Of a stretch of 64,000 nucleotides of DNA, positions 47,062 through 60,300 are shown piece by piece; the first letter of the stretch is position 1; each line of letters begins with the position of its first letter. The notes beneath the pieces were generated by a model, which worked only from the letters and a program-made list of their open reading frames with translations, did not search any database and was not told the DNA's origin. The stretch spans positions 3,107,501-3,171,500 of the forward strand of contig CM046337.1 of the NCBI GenBank assembly GCA_025403435.1, given 5' to 3'. Source of the stretch: Artocarpus heterophyllus (Eukaryota > Streptophyta > Magnoliopsida > Rosales > Moraceae). The position numbers and the translations under genes were made by a program.

Positions 47062-47742
47062 GTACATACAAAATTCTGCTTTTTTTCACTTGCCCTTTTC
47101 TTGTTTTTGTGTTTTGAGTACTGGGTCTTGCTCAAATTTCACTCTTTTATTTAATTTTTTAAAATTTGCTTTGGGTTTTCGTTTGATTATTATTTAGTTG
47201 TAGAAGAAACTGATGGTGTTGATAGTTGCACAAAAAATCATTTAGAAATCGAAAAGAAAAGAAAAAAGACAGGAAATCGATAAGTACTTGTTGAAAGAGA
47301 GAAGAGTGCAAAACGAGGTAGGCCTCTCTTTGAGAGTGGTGGAGAGGTGGCAGCTGGAAAGAATGGCTGCTGGTCGAAGAAGAATCAGAGAGGGAGAGGC
47401 TGCGGGCCTGCGGCTACTTTCAGAAGAAAAAAAGGGTTTTGATTTAGGGTTATACTGTTGTGTCTTTGTTTGTTATCTCATATAGTCGTATTGTGAAAAC
47501 TGTGATCTGTCATACTCATATAATAATATGTAATAAACAAAATATTTAAATAAATATAAACAGGTTGATTTAGGGTCAGTTTAGGGTCAAGCGGGTTGAC
47601 CTGAACCCAACCTGTTTTTGGGCAGGTCAATTTTGGGTTGACACTAAATTGACACGGGGTTAATTTTTTTGACACTAACCCGCAAAAAATAGTGTCAAGT
47701 TCGTGTCGTGTCGTAACCCATATTGCCGCCCCTACGCTTTGG

Positions 47743-48740
47743 CCTTTTCCTTAAAAATAACTTTTCGCCTTCCTAACAAACTATATCAAATGTCAGTGAA
47801 CCAATATAATCTTTAGAAACGACAAAAACCTTGGTAGGACGTAGGAACCATTCTTTTAAAAAGGAGGAGATTTGTCGTGGGAACTCCACCTGTAGTCCAC
47901 GGTTTAAAGCTATTAAAAAGGTGTTTTGGCATGTTAAATAAAACTATAAATATTATAGTATGTAAAAATTTTATGTTGTAGCAAAAATTTTTTTTTTGTT
48001 TTTACTATAACAATAAGAGTTTTATACTATTTTTAACTAAAAAATTAGTTAAAACTAAATAGGTGTTTGATAGGTCTCTCTGGATTACGGTCTGGATCAT
48101 TTTCTAATTGTGTAAAGTTCTCACATACTACAGTAACAATAAAAAAATCGTTACAGTGTAAAGCTCTTACATGTTACAGTAAAAATAGTTCTAACTATTC
48201 TACCAAACACTTTATAACTAATGTCAAATGGACTGTAAACCTGATCAAAATTATTATATTTTTTTTTATAAATCTGACGTTTGAATACCCACTAATTGGT
48301 ATTCTTTTCACTTCCCACTAAAAAAACTGCCATAAAAAAAAATCAACTTGGAAGGAAATTATATGTATTTTTTTTGAAATAAAAAGTCTCATTTGTTTTT
48401 ATTCTCAAAATTTTTAAAAGTATTTTTACATATTTTTTAAAATAAAAATTTTAAAAATACTTTTAATATAATTTTTTAAAATAAAAATATTTTTATCTAT
48501 TTTTATTTTTATTTTTTAAAATAAAAATAATTTTATCTATATATAAGCAATACCAAGCTATTCACCATCATGCTAGTTTCCGTAAAATGGATTATGCACG
48601 ACACGCCATTTTTACGAGCACGACAACAAAAAAACTTGGAATGACAAACCCCATGTCGTTTTCTTTTGCAACGACAACATACTAGATTAAACTGCAAATA
48701 CCCTCCCTCCGACTCCGGTGGAACCTTCAACGAAGCAATC
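47743..48740. other. Intergenic region with MITE-like repeat and methyltransferase promoter
   Basis: 47930-48240 holds a repeat related to 2690-3330. 48360-48545 is an imperfect AT repeat of AAAATAAAAAT/ATTTTTAA words. 48595-48685 contains several ACGACA/TGTCGT words just upstream of the EEF2KMT-like start. Confidence 0.45.
47930..48240. repeat. MITE-like dispersed repeat, copy 2
   Basis: Begins AAAAAGGTGTTTTGGCATG and ends TACCAAACACTTTATA, an imperfect inverted pair. Inside are GTAAAGTTCTCACATACTAC and GTAAAGCTCTTACATGTTAC, shared with 2690-3330. No clear target duplication. Confidence 0.5.
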
Positions 48741-51734
48741 ATGGCGGACGAAAACCTCGATCCGGCGGACCCTCCATGTCTGCATTTGCTCTCAGCTTTC
48801 CTGGCCATGGAGCCCACCGACTTCCTCATTTCCCTAGCTCGGTAATTCCCCTGGCGTACTTTAGCCGAATGCGGCGCACGTTAGGTCGTTTTCTTCGTTG
48901 TCTTCTAGGTTTTGGTCTGGCTATTAGATTATTGAGCTTCATTTTCCTGATAATTCTAGGGTTTGCGGTGAAGGAACAGTTACAGAGAGAGTACAGGGGT
49001 TCATTTGGAACCATTGCATAAGCGAAAGTGTAAAGACTACACCTTCATTACACAAAAAGCGATTTGAGTTTGACTCTGTTTTTGTTTCAATCATTCGTAA
49101 AGCTTTGTTGAGTTGACGATGGCTGATGCAGGATGGGAAGTTTCACGCGCCTTATTTGAAGAACTTTCTGAAGAAGCTTATAAGTGATGCTGAGCTGAAT
49201 GGTTGCCCTGTTTTGGACGAAATTTATGAACTTTATGCTCATTTCATGACTTCATTGAAGGTATAAATTTTGATAATATATATTATAGAGGTTCTTTTAA
49301 CAAGTTCCTATTTTTTCTTTTTAATTTTTATTTTATCTTTAATGTTGTGTTAGGATGGTGTTGTGGGCAAAGAAACTGCAAGGATCAACAAATGCATTTC
49401 ATTTATTTTTCCCAATGGTAATAATATTGATTTTATGTTGTGTTACCGAGTGTATTTGCACCTTTTATTTGGTTGACGGTGTTTTTTTTTTTTTTATTTT
49501 TTAAATTAGAAAGTTTCCAACTTTCAAGTTGTCCCAAGTCAAGGAAACTGCTGGTTCCACTCCAATGTTCTCTTAACATGCTTGAAGGAGATACTGGGTA
49601 CGGTTTAAACTTTTAAATTATCGTTAGTAACTAATAACTATGTTTGATGTCAGTAACACCATTTGTTGTCTTAATTGGAAGAGAAAAAAAATTACTTGAA
49701 AGACTTGTGTTAGACGTTTTTTAATCATAATTGAACAAATACCTACTTTTTAACACTTCACAGGCGGTTTTCCACTTGCGTAATTAAGGACAGTATGCTA
49801 TGCTTGTGGCATTTCACCTGTCTGATCTATCTGCGTCCTAATTTCTTGTCATTATTGAGTCTCCTGTGAGGAAACTTATTTTCTTCTTGGTTGCATCAAG
49901 TACGTGAGCTCAACTATTGTGGCGTTTGTTTCATTTAGGTGTTCGGTTTGGCCGTCAAGCCTTTATTTGTCAGAGTTCATACTTTCCTTTCCAGAATTAT
50001 TTTCTAATAGATCATGTTTTGAGGTAAGGTATGCAACATATAACCTGGCTTGACAGTCTGACTTTCTTAAGCAAGTTATCTTTGCCATATTTTAAAGGAC
50101 ACTTCACTGGATTAAGATCCATTAATCCTGCATTAAGTGGCCTTTTTTTTTTCTTTTCTATTTCTTGTACTGAGTTATGGGGTTGTGTTCGGCTTATCAT
50201 GAACTAAAACAGGTTGGTTCGGGAGTGGGTTTGGTTGGCATTTGTCTTGCACATGTGAAAGCCTCTGAGGTATGCTTTTCCAAAGCTCAAAGGTCTTGGT
50301 GAATATAAGAAGTCTGTCTACTTCAAAACTGCACTGGGTCTGGACTTAATGAAATTGATATGTTAAAATGTATACAAGTGACACGGGTAGAGTTAAAAAG
50401 TTAGCTTTGTTCTTTTGCCAGAATAGTTACCGCAAATATAACCTAACATGCTTTTATGCAGATTCTTTTTGTCTAATATCTCATTCAGTGGATTCCTATT
50501 GACTCTTGTGACGAGTTGTTAAAATCTTGCAACATATTTCTAGTATTTTTTTTACAGTTGTTTCCTTTTTTCTTTAGGTGGATCTGTGATCATCCTTTCA
50601 TTTTGTATCTTTTCTTTTAACAAAACTATTGTTTCTTATCCAAAAAAAAGGGAACATTTTTTTTTTTTAATTTTACAATTGTGTATTTGAAATAGGTCAT
50701 ATTAAGTGATGGTGATATGTCGACTTTAGCAAATATGAAACTTAATTTGGAGTCGAATTACCTGAGCATGGAAGCTGATGTGCAGAAATCAATTGAAGTC
50801 CCAAGAAAGGTGAGCTTTTGGTCCCAATCATTTTCATACATTTATGATAAAGGGATGAAGGACACATCGTAGAGCTTCATGGCTTTTAAATACTTTTTAT
50901 GATATTAACAATCTCAGGTCAAGTGTATTTATCTTCCATGGGAATCTGCAGCAGATGAGCAACTTCAAAGCTTTAAGCCAGATATTATGTGAGTATTGCT
51001 TTTGTTGAAAATTCCAATTCCGATCAAACATATGTTATGTTTATAATGCTAACTCTCATGGTTTCCTCCAATCAATTAGAAGCAACTGTTCTAATACATG
51101 TTTCCACGTATTGTTTGAAGTCCTTTCTCTTTTGTAGCTATAATTTGAAAAATAATCATGGTATGGAAGACAGTTGATGGAGTTCATTTGCCTTTTGAAA
51201 GTAGAATATTCTTTAAATCATGTAGGCCCATAAGTGCTGAAGCAAGTGTTATTCCCCTTATTCTTCTCATTCTACAGTTTGGGTGCCGACGTTATATATG
51301 ATCCAATATGTCTCCCGCATCTTGTTCGAGTGCTTGGCACTCTTCTAAACCATACAAAACGTTGTTCGGAGAAGCAGAACGAAAACCGCCGAGTCTCTTT
51401 GCCGGAAAGCACTTGTGCCATCAGTGACAACTTCAACAGCACCAAACGAGAAAATGAAGACTACGGCAAAGGATTCGAACCTTTTCTGGGTAAAACAGAA
51501 CCAAATTGTGCTTCCGGTGTGGTAGTGTCAAGGAAAGGTCCCTTGGCTCTTGTCGCTTCTGTTATCCGAAACATCGACACATTCAATTGCTTTCTTGGTT
51601 TAATAGACAAAGCTAGCCTTGCCATCACAGACCTAACTGAAACACTCCAGCCTATGAATCTGCTTCCTTACATGCAGTCATACGATAGATCTGAAATACG
51701 TCTGTTTATTGTGTCGTGTAAAACCTCAAGCTAG
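48741..51734 (+). CDS. FAM86/EEF2KMT-type protein-lysine methyltransferase
   Basis: A SAM-dependent methyltransferase of the family whose animal and yeast members methylate a lysine of elongation factor 2. Ten exons (48741-48841, 48960-49029, 49132-49260, 49354-49417, 49510-49597, 49939-50023, 50213-50269, 50696-50809, 50918-50988, 51278-51734) join in phase to 411 aa. The N-terminal FAM86 region (LLSAFLAMEPTDFLISLAR, HAPYLKNFLKKLI) precedes CPKSRKLLVPLQCSLNMLEG. The cofactor-binding motif is VGSGVGLVGICLA at about residues 180-192, followed by VILSDGDMSTLANMKLNLES and the post-motif LGADVIYDP. A Ser/Asn/Lys-rich loop after TLLNHTKRC is longer than I would expect. The cytosolic target in plants is inferred. 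The start ATG is the first in a clean leader. Confidence 0.92.
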
Positions 51735-52805
51735 GCTAGCCTTACCATCAGACTTTTTCTCTTTTTTTTTTTGGCTTGTTTACTTTAATGCCATACTAGG
51801 AGAGTTCAAGTGATTTGCCTTTATTATTTATTTATTTATTTTATTTTTGTGTGTGTGTTTTTTCTTAGGTTCGTTTGGTAAATGGATTTGAATTAAGGAT
51901 TTGATTTGAGTTAGTGTGATTTGAATTAGAATTTGAGTTAGTGATTTAGATTGTTATTTGAATTGACGTTTGGGTGTATATTTAAGTTTTAATCTGAGTA
52001 TGGAATAAAATTAAAATTTGTGTTTGGAGAGGCAGTAAAAATAGTTTTTAATTTATCAACAAATCAAATAAAATCTTAATGTTAATGATCCTAAAAAATA
52101 TACAATATGGATCTTAATTCACTAGGAACACAACAAAAAAAGAATAATATCAATTGGATAATAAATAAAGAAGTTGTGATTTTTTTCTTCAGATATAGGA
52201 GAGAATTTTAGTTGTTATTTTAGTAGAGATATCCAACTATCAAAAGTTTAAGAGGAGTCAGAATTCTAAAAACTTATATTCTTGATATGCAAAGATTTAG
52301 ATTTTGAAGAAAACAAACACGTATTGAAAGGATTTTTAATATTCAAATTTAAATTTAAATCTAAAAAATTCAAAGAGTTTTAGAAACAAATAGGCCCACA
52401 GTCTTCTTCTTTGGTCTGGTAGTCTTGCCTTTGATAAACCTCTGAGATTATTCTGTTCAATAATTAAGCTATCACACTTGCTAGCTCATCCTATTAGTAT
52501 CAACTTTGCCTGTGTTATGAAGCCCAATCTTATTCCAATCTCTCCGTCTAACTATTAGTCACGTAATTACCTGGATAATTTGATAACTTCATAAGTTGGT
52601 TTTCACTTTCAAACCATATTACGTCCGTCTGTCTGTCTCTTCTGTGTCAATACGAATTTTTTTTTTTTTTTGGTAACAAATGGGTTGAAAATATGTATTC
52701 CGTCAATATATATATATATATATATATTAAAAAGAACACTGTACCAATCCTTCTGCCACATCATTTCTTTCATAACACGTGCTTCATAATATTATTTCCT
52801 TAACA
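51735..52805. other. Intergenic spacer, possible MITE at 51868-52396
   Basis: The first 100 bases are the methyltransferase 3' UTR. 51868-52396 begins GGTTCGTTTGGTAAATGG and ends AACAAATAGGCCC, an imperfect inverted pair with an AT-rich interior of GATTTGAATT words, like a MITE but with no convincing target duplication. A (TA)n run is at 52706-52727. Confidence 0.4.
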
Positions 52806-52813
52806 CGTCTCCT

Positions 52814-53628
52814 TAGGAGTGAACGGCGGACAGTTTGATGGTTTTTGGGCAAGTGCGATGCGGTTTTTTTAGATGGTGGTTTGGCGATTAACTAACCCGC
52901 AAATCGCCCACCACATGACGGGTGGTTTCGGTTTGGTTTTGGGTGGTTGCGGGCAGGTTGAAGCGGTTTAGACCTATACTAGTGCTCAATGTAATTTTTT
53001 TGACCTTTTTTTTAGAAAGTGAAAAAAATTTGTAGAAAATATAAGATGATAATACATAAAGCATTCCCAACAAGTTTGATGCTTAAAGACAGTGACTATA
53101 TTCAAAAGTACAAATTAAGAAACATAATCATTCACTGCAACAAAAAACATCAACTACAGATGAAGTGATGAACAAAGTCAAGAGTTCATAAACATTAAAG
53201 CCTATTCACTGGGTTCGAAAATAATAGAATGCTACAAATGAAATGATGAACAAAGTCAAGTGTTCTTTTTCTTTTAGGGGTTTCTCTACTAACTTACTTG
53301 ATTTGAATTTTGATCAATGTACAAAATAATATGAGAATTTTCAGTTTCCAATATGTCAAGAGGCAGTCGAGCCTGTGTTTGGAGTGTTAGATTGTTCAAT
53401 CATCTCTAAAATAAGAACAAAATCAAATAAATAACAAGTTTTTTTTTAAATATATAGACAGGCGGGTACGGGTTGAACCCGTTCTCAAAAAATTAAAACC
53501 AAACCTACCCATCGAATATATTGGTGGGCGGGTCCCGCCCACCAATAAATTGCTAACGTAAACCTACTTTTTTCGAGATGGGCGGACGCAGACAGTTAAC
53601 GGGTGCAGAGCGATTTTTGTACAGCCTA
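52814..53628. mobile_element. Small non-autonomous hAT-like element
   Basis: 815 bp flanked by CGTCTCCT (52806-52813) and CGTCTTCT (53629-53636), an 8-bp duplication with one mismatch. The ends are TAGGAGTGAACGG and, on the other strand, TAGGCTGTACAAA, sharing the hAT-type TAGG..GT start. The subterminal regions are rich in GGTGGTTTGG and GGCGGGTCCCGCCCACC-type words while the middle is AT-rich and non-coding. Confidence 0.65.
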
Positions 53629-53636
53629 CGTCTTCT

Positions 53637-54329
53637 GCATTTATCACTCATCATCAATAACATTAAAAAATATATATCTTGACGATTTAAAAAATATCAT
53701 TTTAATTCTTCACGATTATTTTTTAATCATAAAATATAAACTTAACATCTTTTTAGTTGAAAAAATTACTTAAATTTACTAAGATATTAAAAAAATATTT
53801 TTTTGCTATGAGAAAAAGTGTCAGATTCGGCCCATCCACCCGCCAATGTGAAATGAACTTTTCTCTTCCCTTAAAAAAAAAAAAAAACAGAGGATCAATT
53901 TTTTCTCTTTTACAAAATTACAGCTGCGCTTTTCAGTTAAAAAAAGTAGAGCTGTGATACGGTGAGCTGTCACGATTTGATTGAAAGAATCTGAAAACAT
54001 CCGAGTACCGTCACCGAGGAGAGAAACTTTTGGAGTTTTTTTCATGGCATACGGAGAGGAGAATCTGGAGTGGGGGTTAGTGTTACGGCTTATAAATGCA
54101 GTCTGACTCTGACAAAACCCCAATAATTTCTTCTTTTGCCCCCCTATTAATCCACGAATCCATTGAAGGCGCGAGCACCCAACGAATGAATTCAGCAAAA
54201 TAAATCATTGCTACTTTTTTTCTTTTGATTTTTATTTTTTATTTAATATTTTTGAGGGGAATCTCCTCTAAAAACAACAACATAAGTGAGAACTGGGAAG
54301 CGTGGCAGAGTGAAGTGGTTGACCCAAAA
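53637..54329 (+). promoter_or_regulatory. Upstream region of the aminotransferase-like gene
   Basis: AT-rich spacer then the likely promoter and leader. The frame is open upstream of the chosen ATG to 54225, but the first 35 residues there are low-complexity and unlike the family, so 54330 is preferred as the start. Confidence 0.4.
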
Positions 54330-57300
54330 ATGGCAGAGCAAAGGAAGGAAGAGGGAGAAGTGGAGGTGATTCATTCATGGTCTCCTCCGAGATCACTCAG
54401 CACCAGTCTTATGTACTCTTTTGCCCAGGTCCAATCCATTTCTCACTCTTTTCTTTCATTTTTTTTCCTTAATTATATTTATGTGCTTTTTCTTGTTTTG
54501 TTTTACTAGAAATGATTCCTGTTTGAGAGAGTTTAGGGGGTGTTTCTGCTATGAGCAGTGGGCTGTAAATTTCTGAAATTTATTATTACAAGTAAAAGGA
54601 AAAAGTCAATGAACTTTTTGGGTTATCATATAATTACAAGCGGGTAATGCACTTGTGTGGATAATTTGTACGTTCCATATCAAGAATCGCATGCATGAAT
54701 TGAAATACTAGAGCTGCCTTTGAAAAGTCTTTTTGTTTGATTGCAGAATCGATTGTTAAAAAAGTGAACTAGTGAAGGATTTTCTAAGTTTGGGATAGTT
54801 TTATTTGACATGATTTGAAGTGTCATATGTAGCTTTAAGTTGTATCTCACAAGGCAAAGTTTAAGAATTTAAATTTGCAAGTCAAGCTCCTTGTATATGC
54901 AATTTTCACTTCTTTTACGAGTTGATATTTACCAAGTTTACTTTCAGTCCAAGATCCTTGATTGTTCTTTGTAGTTGTTCGAAACATAATGGTCAATTGC
55001 TAATGTGCATTGTCGTTATTTTGCTATGGATTTAAATCAGAGGGATGATACGGAAGTGCTTGACGAACCCCTTTATGCGAATTTTCTTCGGGCGACAGGT
55101 TTTGATAGGCCTTATAGGGAGGAGCTACTATCAACAATGGTATGTTTTCCTACCATTGAAACGTAGGACCAAGCTATCTGAATTTCTCTCAGGCTTGGAA
55201 ACTAGCATGATTTATGATGTCTTAAGTTTGTCGTTTTTCCTCTTAAACATCACCCTCTTCTATTATTTTCTGTTATTTTCTTCTCCTTAGATATTGAACT
55301 TATAACTGTTTTATCTTTTTTTTTTTTAATTATTTCCTTTAACAGGAATCTGATGGAAATAAGGTTTTAGATCAGATTATTTTTGCTCCAGGAAAAAAAA
55401 AGTACAGGTTCTGTAAGGTAAGGGGACTTAATTTTTTGAGCATAAAGAGCAATAAAATTACACTTATTCTGGTACCGAGCGGTTTATAAATCAGATACTC
55501 TTGTCCCTAGATTGACCTTCTTGTGATGACTTAATTGCTCTGTTTCATACAATGTTCCTACGGTCTACAGCATATAGCAAAGCAAAGGGCGCCTGGTTTG
55601 TCCACTGATTTACTGAAAAAAGGAAAGCACTTTCTACTAATAAACAATCCACTGGATATTTTGGTAAGTTAATAGGTTCTTTTTTGTCTCTTTTTGTTTT
55701 TCTTCTTCTCTCCCCAGCACAAAATTAGAATTTTTTCTTATAATTGTAATTGCTTAATCTGGTAATCAACCATTACATGGATCAAAATTTGTGAATACGG
55801 GTACTTTTAATTATTATACATAATTTTTCATCTTCTGGTTTGTTTTTCATGTCACTGACTTTGGCTGACTGAACACTTGATCTGCTATGTATTTTCAGCC
55901 TTCCTTTGACAAGGTGGTGCCTCCATCCTTCCTCGAGTTGGGTTTTGCAGACCTGGTTGCAATATATAATGAGCTTTCAGAATTGGGAAAGCCTCCACCT
56001 ATTATTGATGCGGCAGAACTTAGACAAAACCCTGAGGTATTGGAGCTCTCTAAATATGCATGATTTATATGGAAAAATTCCTGTGTGTCAACCATACAAG
56101 GATCACATATTGCTAATGGAATTACCTTTTTTTCTACAGATTCCTTGTTAAAAGAACAAAGGCTTTTAATTCTTTCTAGAGTTACAAACTTGGACCTATG
56201 TGACTGACTTTGCAACCATATTTGCCACTCTCACTTCATCTTGTTTATCCGCAGGCTACATTACGTGGTCTTTGTGAAGACCTCGATATTCCTTTTCAGG
56301 CCTCAATGCTCAAGTATGTAAATGATATTCCTCAAGTGCGTGCGTGTGTTCGTTCAATTTTCACTCTTATAAACTCTTGGCTATGTCATGACACCTCTGT
56401 TGAAGAATAAGCTTTAGGAGGTGGGATAATATTTGATTTTTCTAATCTTAACAATCTCTTTGAGTTTGGTACGTTTAAAGAGTTTTCTCTTCGATCCTTA
56501 TTTCCAACTTTACTCAATTCCTTATGGTCCTCCTGATGTATGTAGTTGTGTGCTACATTTTCTGGTATTTTGCTGTTATTTATTCTTTTCCTGTCCATCA
56601 AGTGCTTTTGTTCAAAACTTCTTTGCTTGGAATTCATTCAGATTCTGTTTAGACAATGATTGAATTATATGCAAGGCTATAAAGTTTTGAGACAATATAT
56701 TGATTTTCTTTTCTTTTTCCTAGCTTTATGTTTCTTTTTCTGTTATTGGTAGAATTGAAATGATGTTCTTTAAAACGTGCATGACAATTTTCTTATCCAA
56801 AAATATTCAGATGGGAAGCTGGTCCAAAACCAATAGATGGCATTTGGGCTTCCTGGTGGTACAAAACTGTACACAAATCAACAGGTTTTGAACCCCCAAG
56901 AAATTACCCTGTGGTATGTTGATCACTGTAGAATTTCGTTTAGCAAATGCTTTCGAATTTATATTCTCTGTGTCTATCATTTGGCTTGGGAAAATTTAAC
57001 TTTTCTTTACTTTGTTCGTTGAAAGACTATAACCTCAGCACCACCACATTTTTAATCTCTGCTTTTTTGAATGTTTTGTATTTTCAATGTATTTGTTTGT
57101 GTACCCTTTGTTTTTCTACTCCTAAATGTTTAGCCCGTAGGGTCCTAATGACTTTCTTTTTATTATTATTTTTAGATTTTTGTTTATTTGGGTTATATAT
57201 ATCAGCAACTAAATACCTAAGCAAAATGAAATGTTCAACTGAGTTTATGCTCTATTCACATTTTCAGCCATTTCCACTTTCTCTGTACGACATACTGGAG

Positions 57301-60300
57301 CAAAGTCTACCTCTGTACAACTTTCTTCGGCGCCATGTGAGGCAGACATCACAGCTCTTGAAGTCCCCATTGCCACCACCCGATCTTCCAGTTCCTGCCA
57401 ATGCGAAGCTACTCGCATGGGTTGGTGACGAGATTCTTCCACGAGACAGTGCAAAGGTACCTTCAAATGGGGGGCTTTAGATTACCAGCCATTTAAAACT
57501 CACAAAGAATTACCATCTGATAATGTCAATATTTCTCTTATCTATACTGTTACCCATGTTAGGTTTCTTTGTTTGAATCTGTTGTCCAAGGAGGTGATTC
57601 AGTTTGGGAAGGACTCCGAATTTACAATGGAAAGATCTTTAAGCTTGAAGAGCATTTAGATAGGTCAGTGAAAAGAAGATCTTTGGTCCATGTAATGAAA
57701 AACTAACGAGTGTTTGCTGCATATGAGCGCAGCAATTGAAACTTGTAATCACGAAACCTTTTTCCTCATCTTTCTTGGAGTACATAAATATATAACTTGG
57801 CTGCATTTCCTTGAATCATAGATTCTGCTGCCATCACACAAGGTTGTGATGATGCAATCATAACTTTTAGATTGTTATCGAGATAGCATGGAAGAACTTG
57901 ACTGTGTTTTTCATTTACAGGTTGTTTGACTCGGCAAAGGCTTTGGCTTTTGAAAATGTGCCTACTCGTGAAGAGGTAAGAGTTTGTATGCATGATTTTT
58001 GGCTTGTTAGAAAAGAAGCTTGCTTAACCGGTTGTTGCAATTTATTTACACCAGTCCTAGTTGGAAAGGAGTTTTCTTTATTGACTTTTCCCTGTATACT
58101 TGTATTTGTGAGAGACCTGTTGCTTGATCCGAGTACAATTGTACTCTTGCAGGTCAAGGAAGCCATCTTCAGAACCCTTATTCGGAATGGAATGTTTGAT
58201 AATACACACATTCGGCTAAGTCTTACTCGTGGCAAGAAGGTATGTTGAAGCACCTTTTTCTCTCCTCTTCTCAATCTTGCATGCATATGCTCGTTATATA
58301 TGGATATCTACATGCATATATCACTGGACAAAGTTTAAGTTCTGCAAATGTAAGACACCGGTAATATATCGAAATGGTATTACTCCTTAAAGAGTGGGAC
58401 TCGGCCCCCACTTTTCAACGCGAATTTGTTCAAATTGATGTATAGAAAGATTGATCTTGTTCTTAATGCATCTATTAGGATTGTGTACTTTCAGGTTACT
58501 TCTGGGATGAGTCCTGCATTCAATCTTTATGGTTGCACGTTAATAGGTAAATCAAGATTCCATTTTTCTGACTCATGTCGTGATGAGACTTGAATATCCT
58601 GTCGATCATTGTATAGTGCCTTGTCTCTTCTCTATCCTCAATATTTCTTTGCTAAACATGCAGTGCTTCCCGAGTGGAAACCCCCTGTGTATGACAATAC
58701 AAGTGGTATAACTCTGGTTACGGCTACTACTCGCCGTAATTCACCAAATGTAAGATTGGATTCTTTTGTTTATTTCGTTTTCAAGTAAATAAGGGGAAAA
58801 AAAATAGAAAACTTGCTTCCATGATTTACATATAACAAAGCTGCAAGGTCTTTTAACAGCTTTTAAAAAAGAGTTTGCCATTCTAGTCAGATGTTGACTT
58901 CTACTTTTTTCTGTTATCTTTTACCAGAATTTGGATTCAAAGATTCACCACAATAACCTCCTCAACAATATACTTGCAAAGGTAGCATTCTTTTCAACAT
59001 CCATGTTTCTGTATGGTACAACTCGAAGAATATACTAATTTTAGAATTCAATACTATCATACGAACAAATACATTCGTTCCAATGTTCGCATAGGTTATT
59101 GCTGACTGGTCTGGACTCCTGAATTTATTAGCGTTTTGGGAGGGACTTTACTTTTCACTTTTTGAATTTTCTCGATAGAATGCTTAACCATTAAAACTTC
59201 AGTAGTTAAACGTGTGCATAATGCGTAATAAAAGGAGCAGCAGTTTTCCTATGACGATAGTAACATGTCAATTATCATGAACGTCTTCTTGAATTAAGTT
59301 TGACATGCATATTGGATTATTCAGATTGAAGGAAATAATGCAAATGCTGGCGATGCCATCATGCTTGACAAAGATGGTTACGTGTCAGAAACAAATGCAA
59401 CAAATATTGTAAGCTTATCCTTTTTCTTTTTGTGTTTCATTTGGAAAAGTATATAAGATTTAGATGGGATAATCACGAAGTATTGAGGCAGTACTCTCGA
59501 ATACTTCTTATCTGCAACCTGACACTGATTTATTTAATTTCATTTGACTTTGATGTGATTCTCACTGTGGGTAGCCATAATATCAGAAGATGAGACCAAA
59601 TTACTGTGATAATAATTATGAAGTATATTTCCTTGCGGCATACAAGTCTCTCATCAATTCTAACCTTCGCTTTCCACATGCAGTTTCTAGTGAAGAAAGG
59701 CCGTGTGTTGACACCACATGCTGATTACTGTCTTCCCGGCATTACACGAGCAACTGTACGTTGTTAGCTTCCCCTCTGCTTATTTCAATAAAGTTTCTGT
59801 TGATTGAGCTTATTTTGTATGATATCAGTAGCAGCTCTGGGATGTCGGAGGAATACATGAAACGTGAAAAATCAGTTTCAGGCAAATGTGACACGGAAGT
59901 TGAAAGTGGCACAAAGTTATGTGGCTATGTGCTCTTTGGTAGTGGAATGACCAATTTGCCTTTTGAGGTTGCAGGTTATGGACCTTGTGGTGAAGGAGAA
60001 GTTTGTCCTAGATGAGCGTAACATTAGCCTTTCAGAGTTCCATACTGCAGACGAGGTTTTCCTTGACTAATACATATATGCAAATACTTTTCGTATGACA
60101 GCTTCGGAATCTCAATTATCAAATAGCAAAAAAAAAAAAAAAAAAGACGCTAAGAGGACCTCAAAAAAGTATTAGATTAACATATCATGATTTTGAGAAA
60201 AGTTCTTATCATCTCAAATCTATGACTTTGCGTGTGTGTTTGTCTATGACTTTGTGTCCGTGTGTGTCCATGTCTAGTATATATATGCATATAATATGCA

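Larger units (their letters stand above)
43539..47734 (-). mobile_element. hAT-superfamily DNA transposon carrying a host gene fragment
   Basis: 4196 bp with an exact 8-bp target duplication CGCTTTGG (43531-43538 and 47735-47742). The terminal inverted repeats are TAGGGGTGGCAAT at the left and TAGGGGCGGCAAT on the other strand at the right. The subterminal 250 bases at each end are full of ACCCG/CGGGT words, as expected for hAT transposase-binding regions. Inside are a dead transposase (minus strand) and a fragment resembling a signal-peptide-peptidase-like gene (plus strand). Confidence 0.95.

Noticed and set aside
47076..47154. Continuation of the SPPL-like frame past 47061
   Set aside because: The conserved segment ends at a GT donor and the following residues are intron-like.
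51868..52396. Firm call of a MITE downstream of the methyltransferase
   Set aside because: The ends are only loosely inverted and the flanks (TTA and ACA) do not match, so it is mentioned only as possible.
54225..54329. Upstream in-frame extension of the aminotransferase-like gene
   Set aside because: No ATG supported by family similarity; the peptide is AT-derived low complexity.
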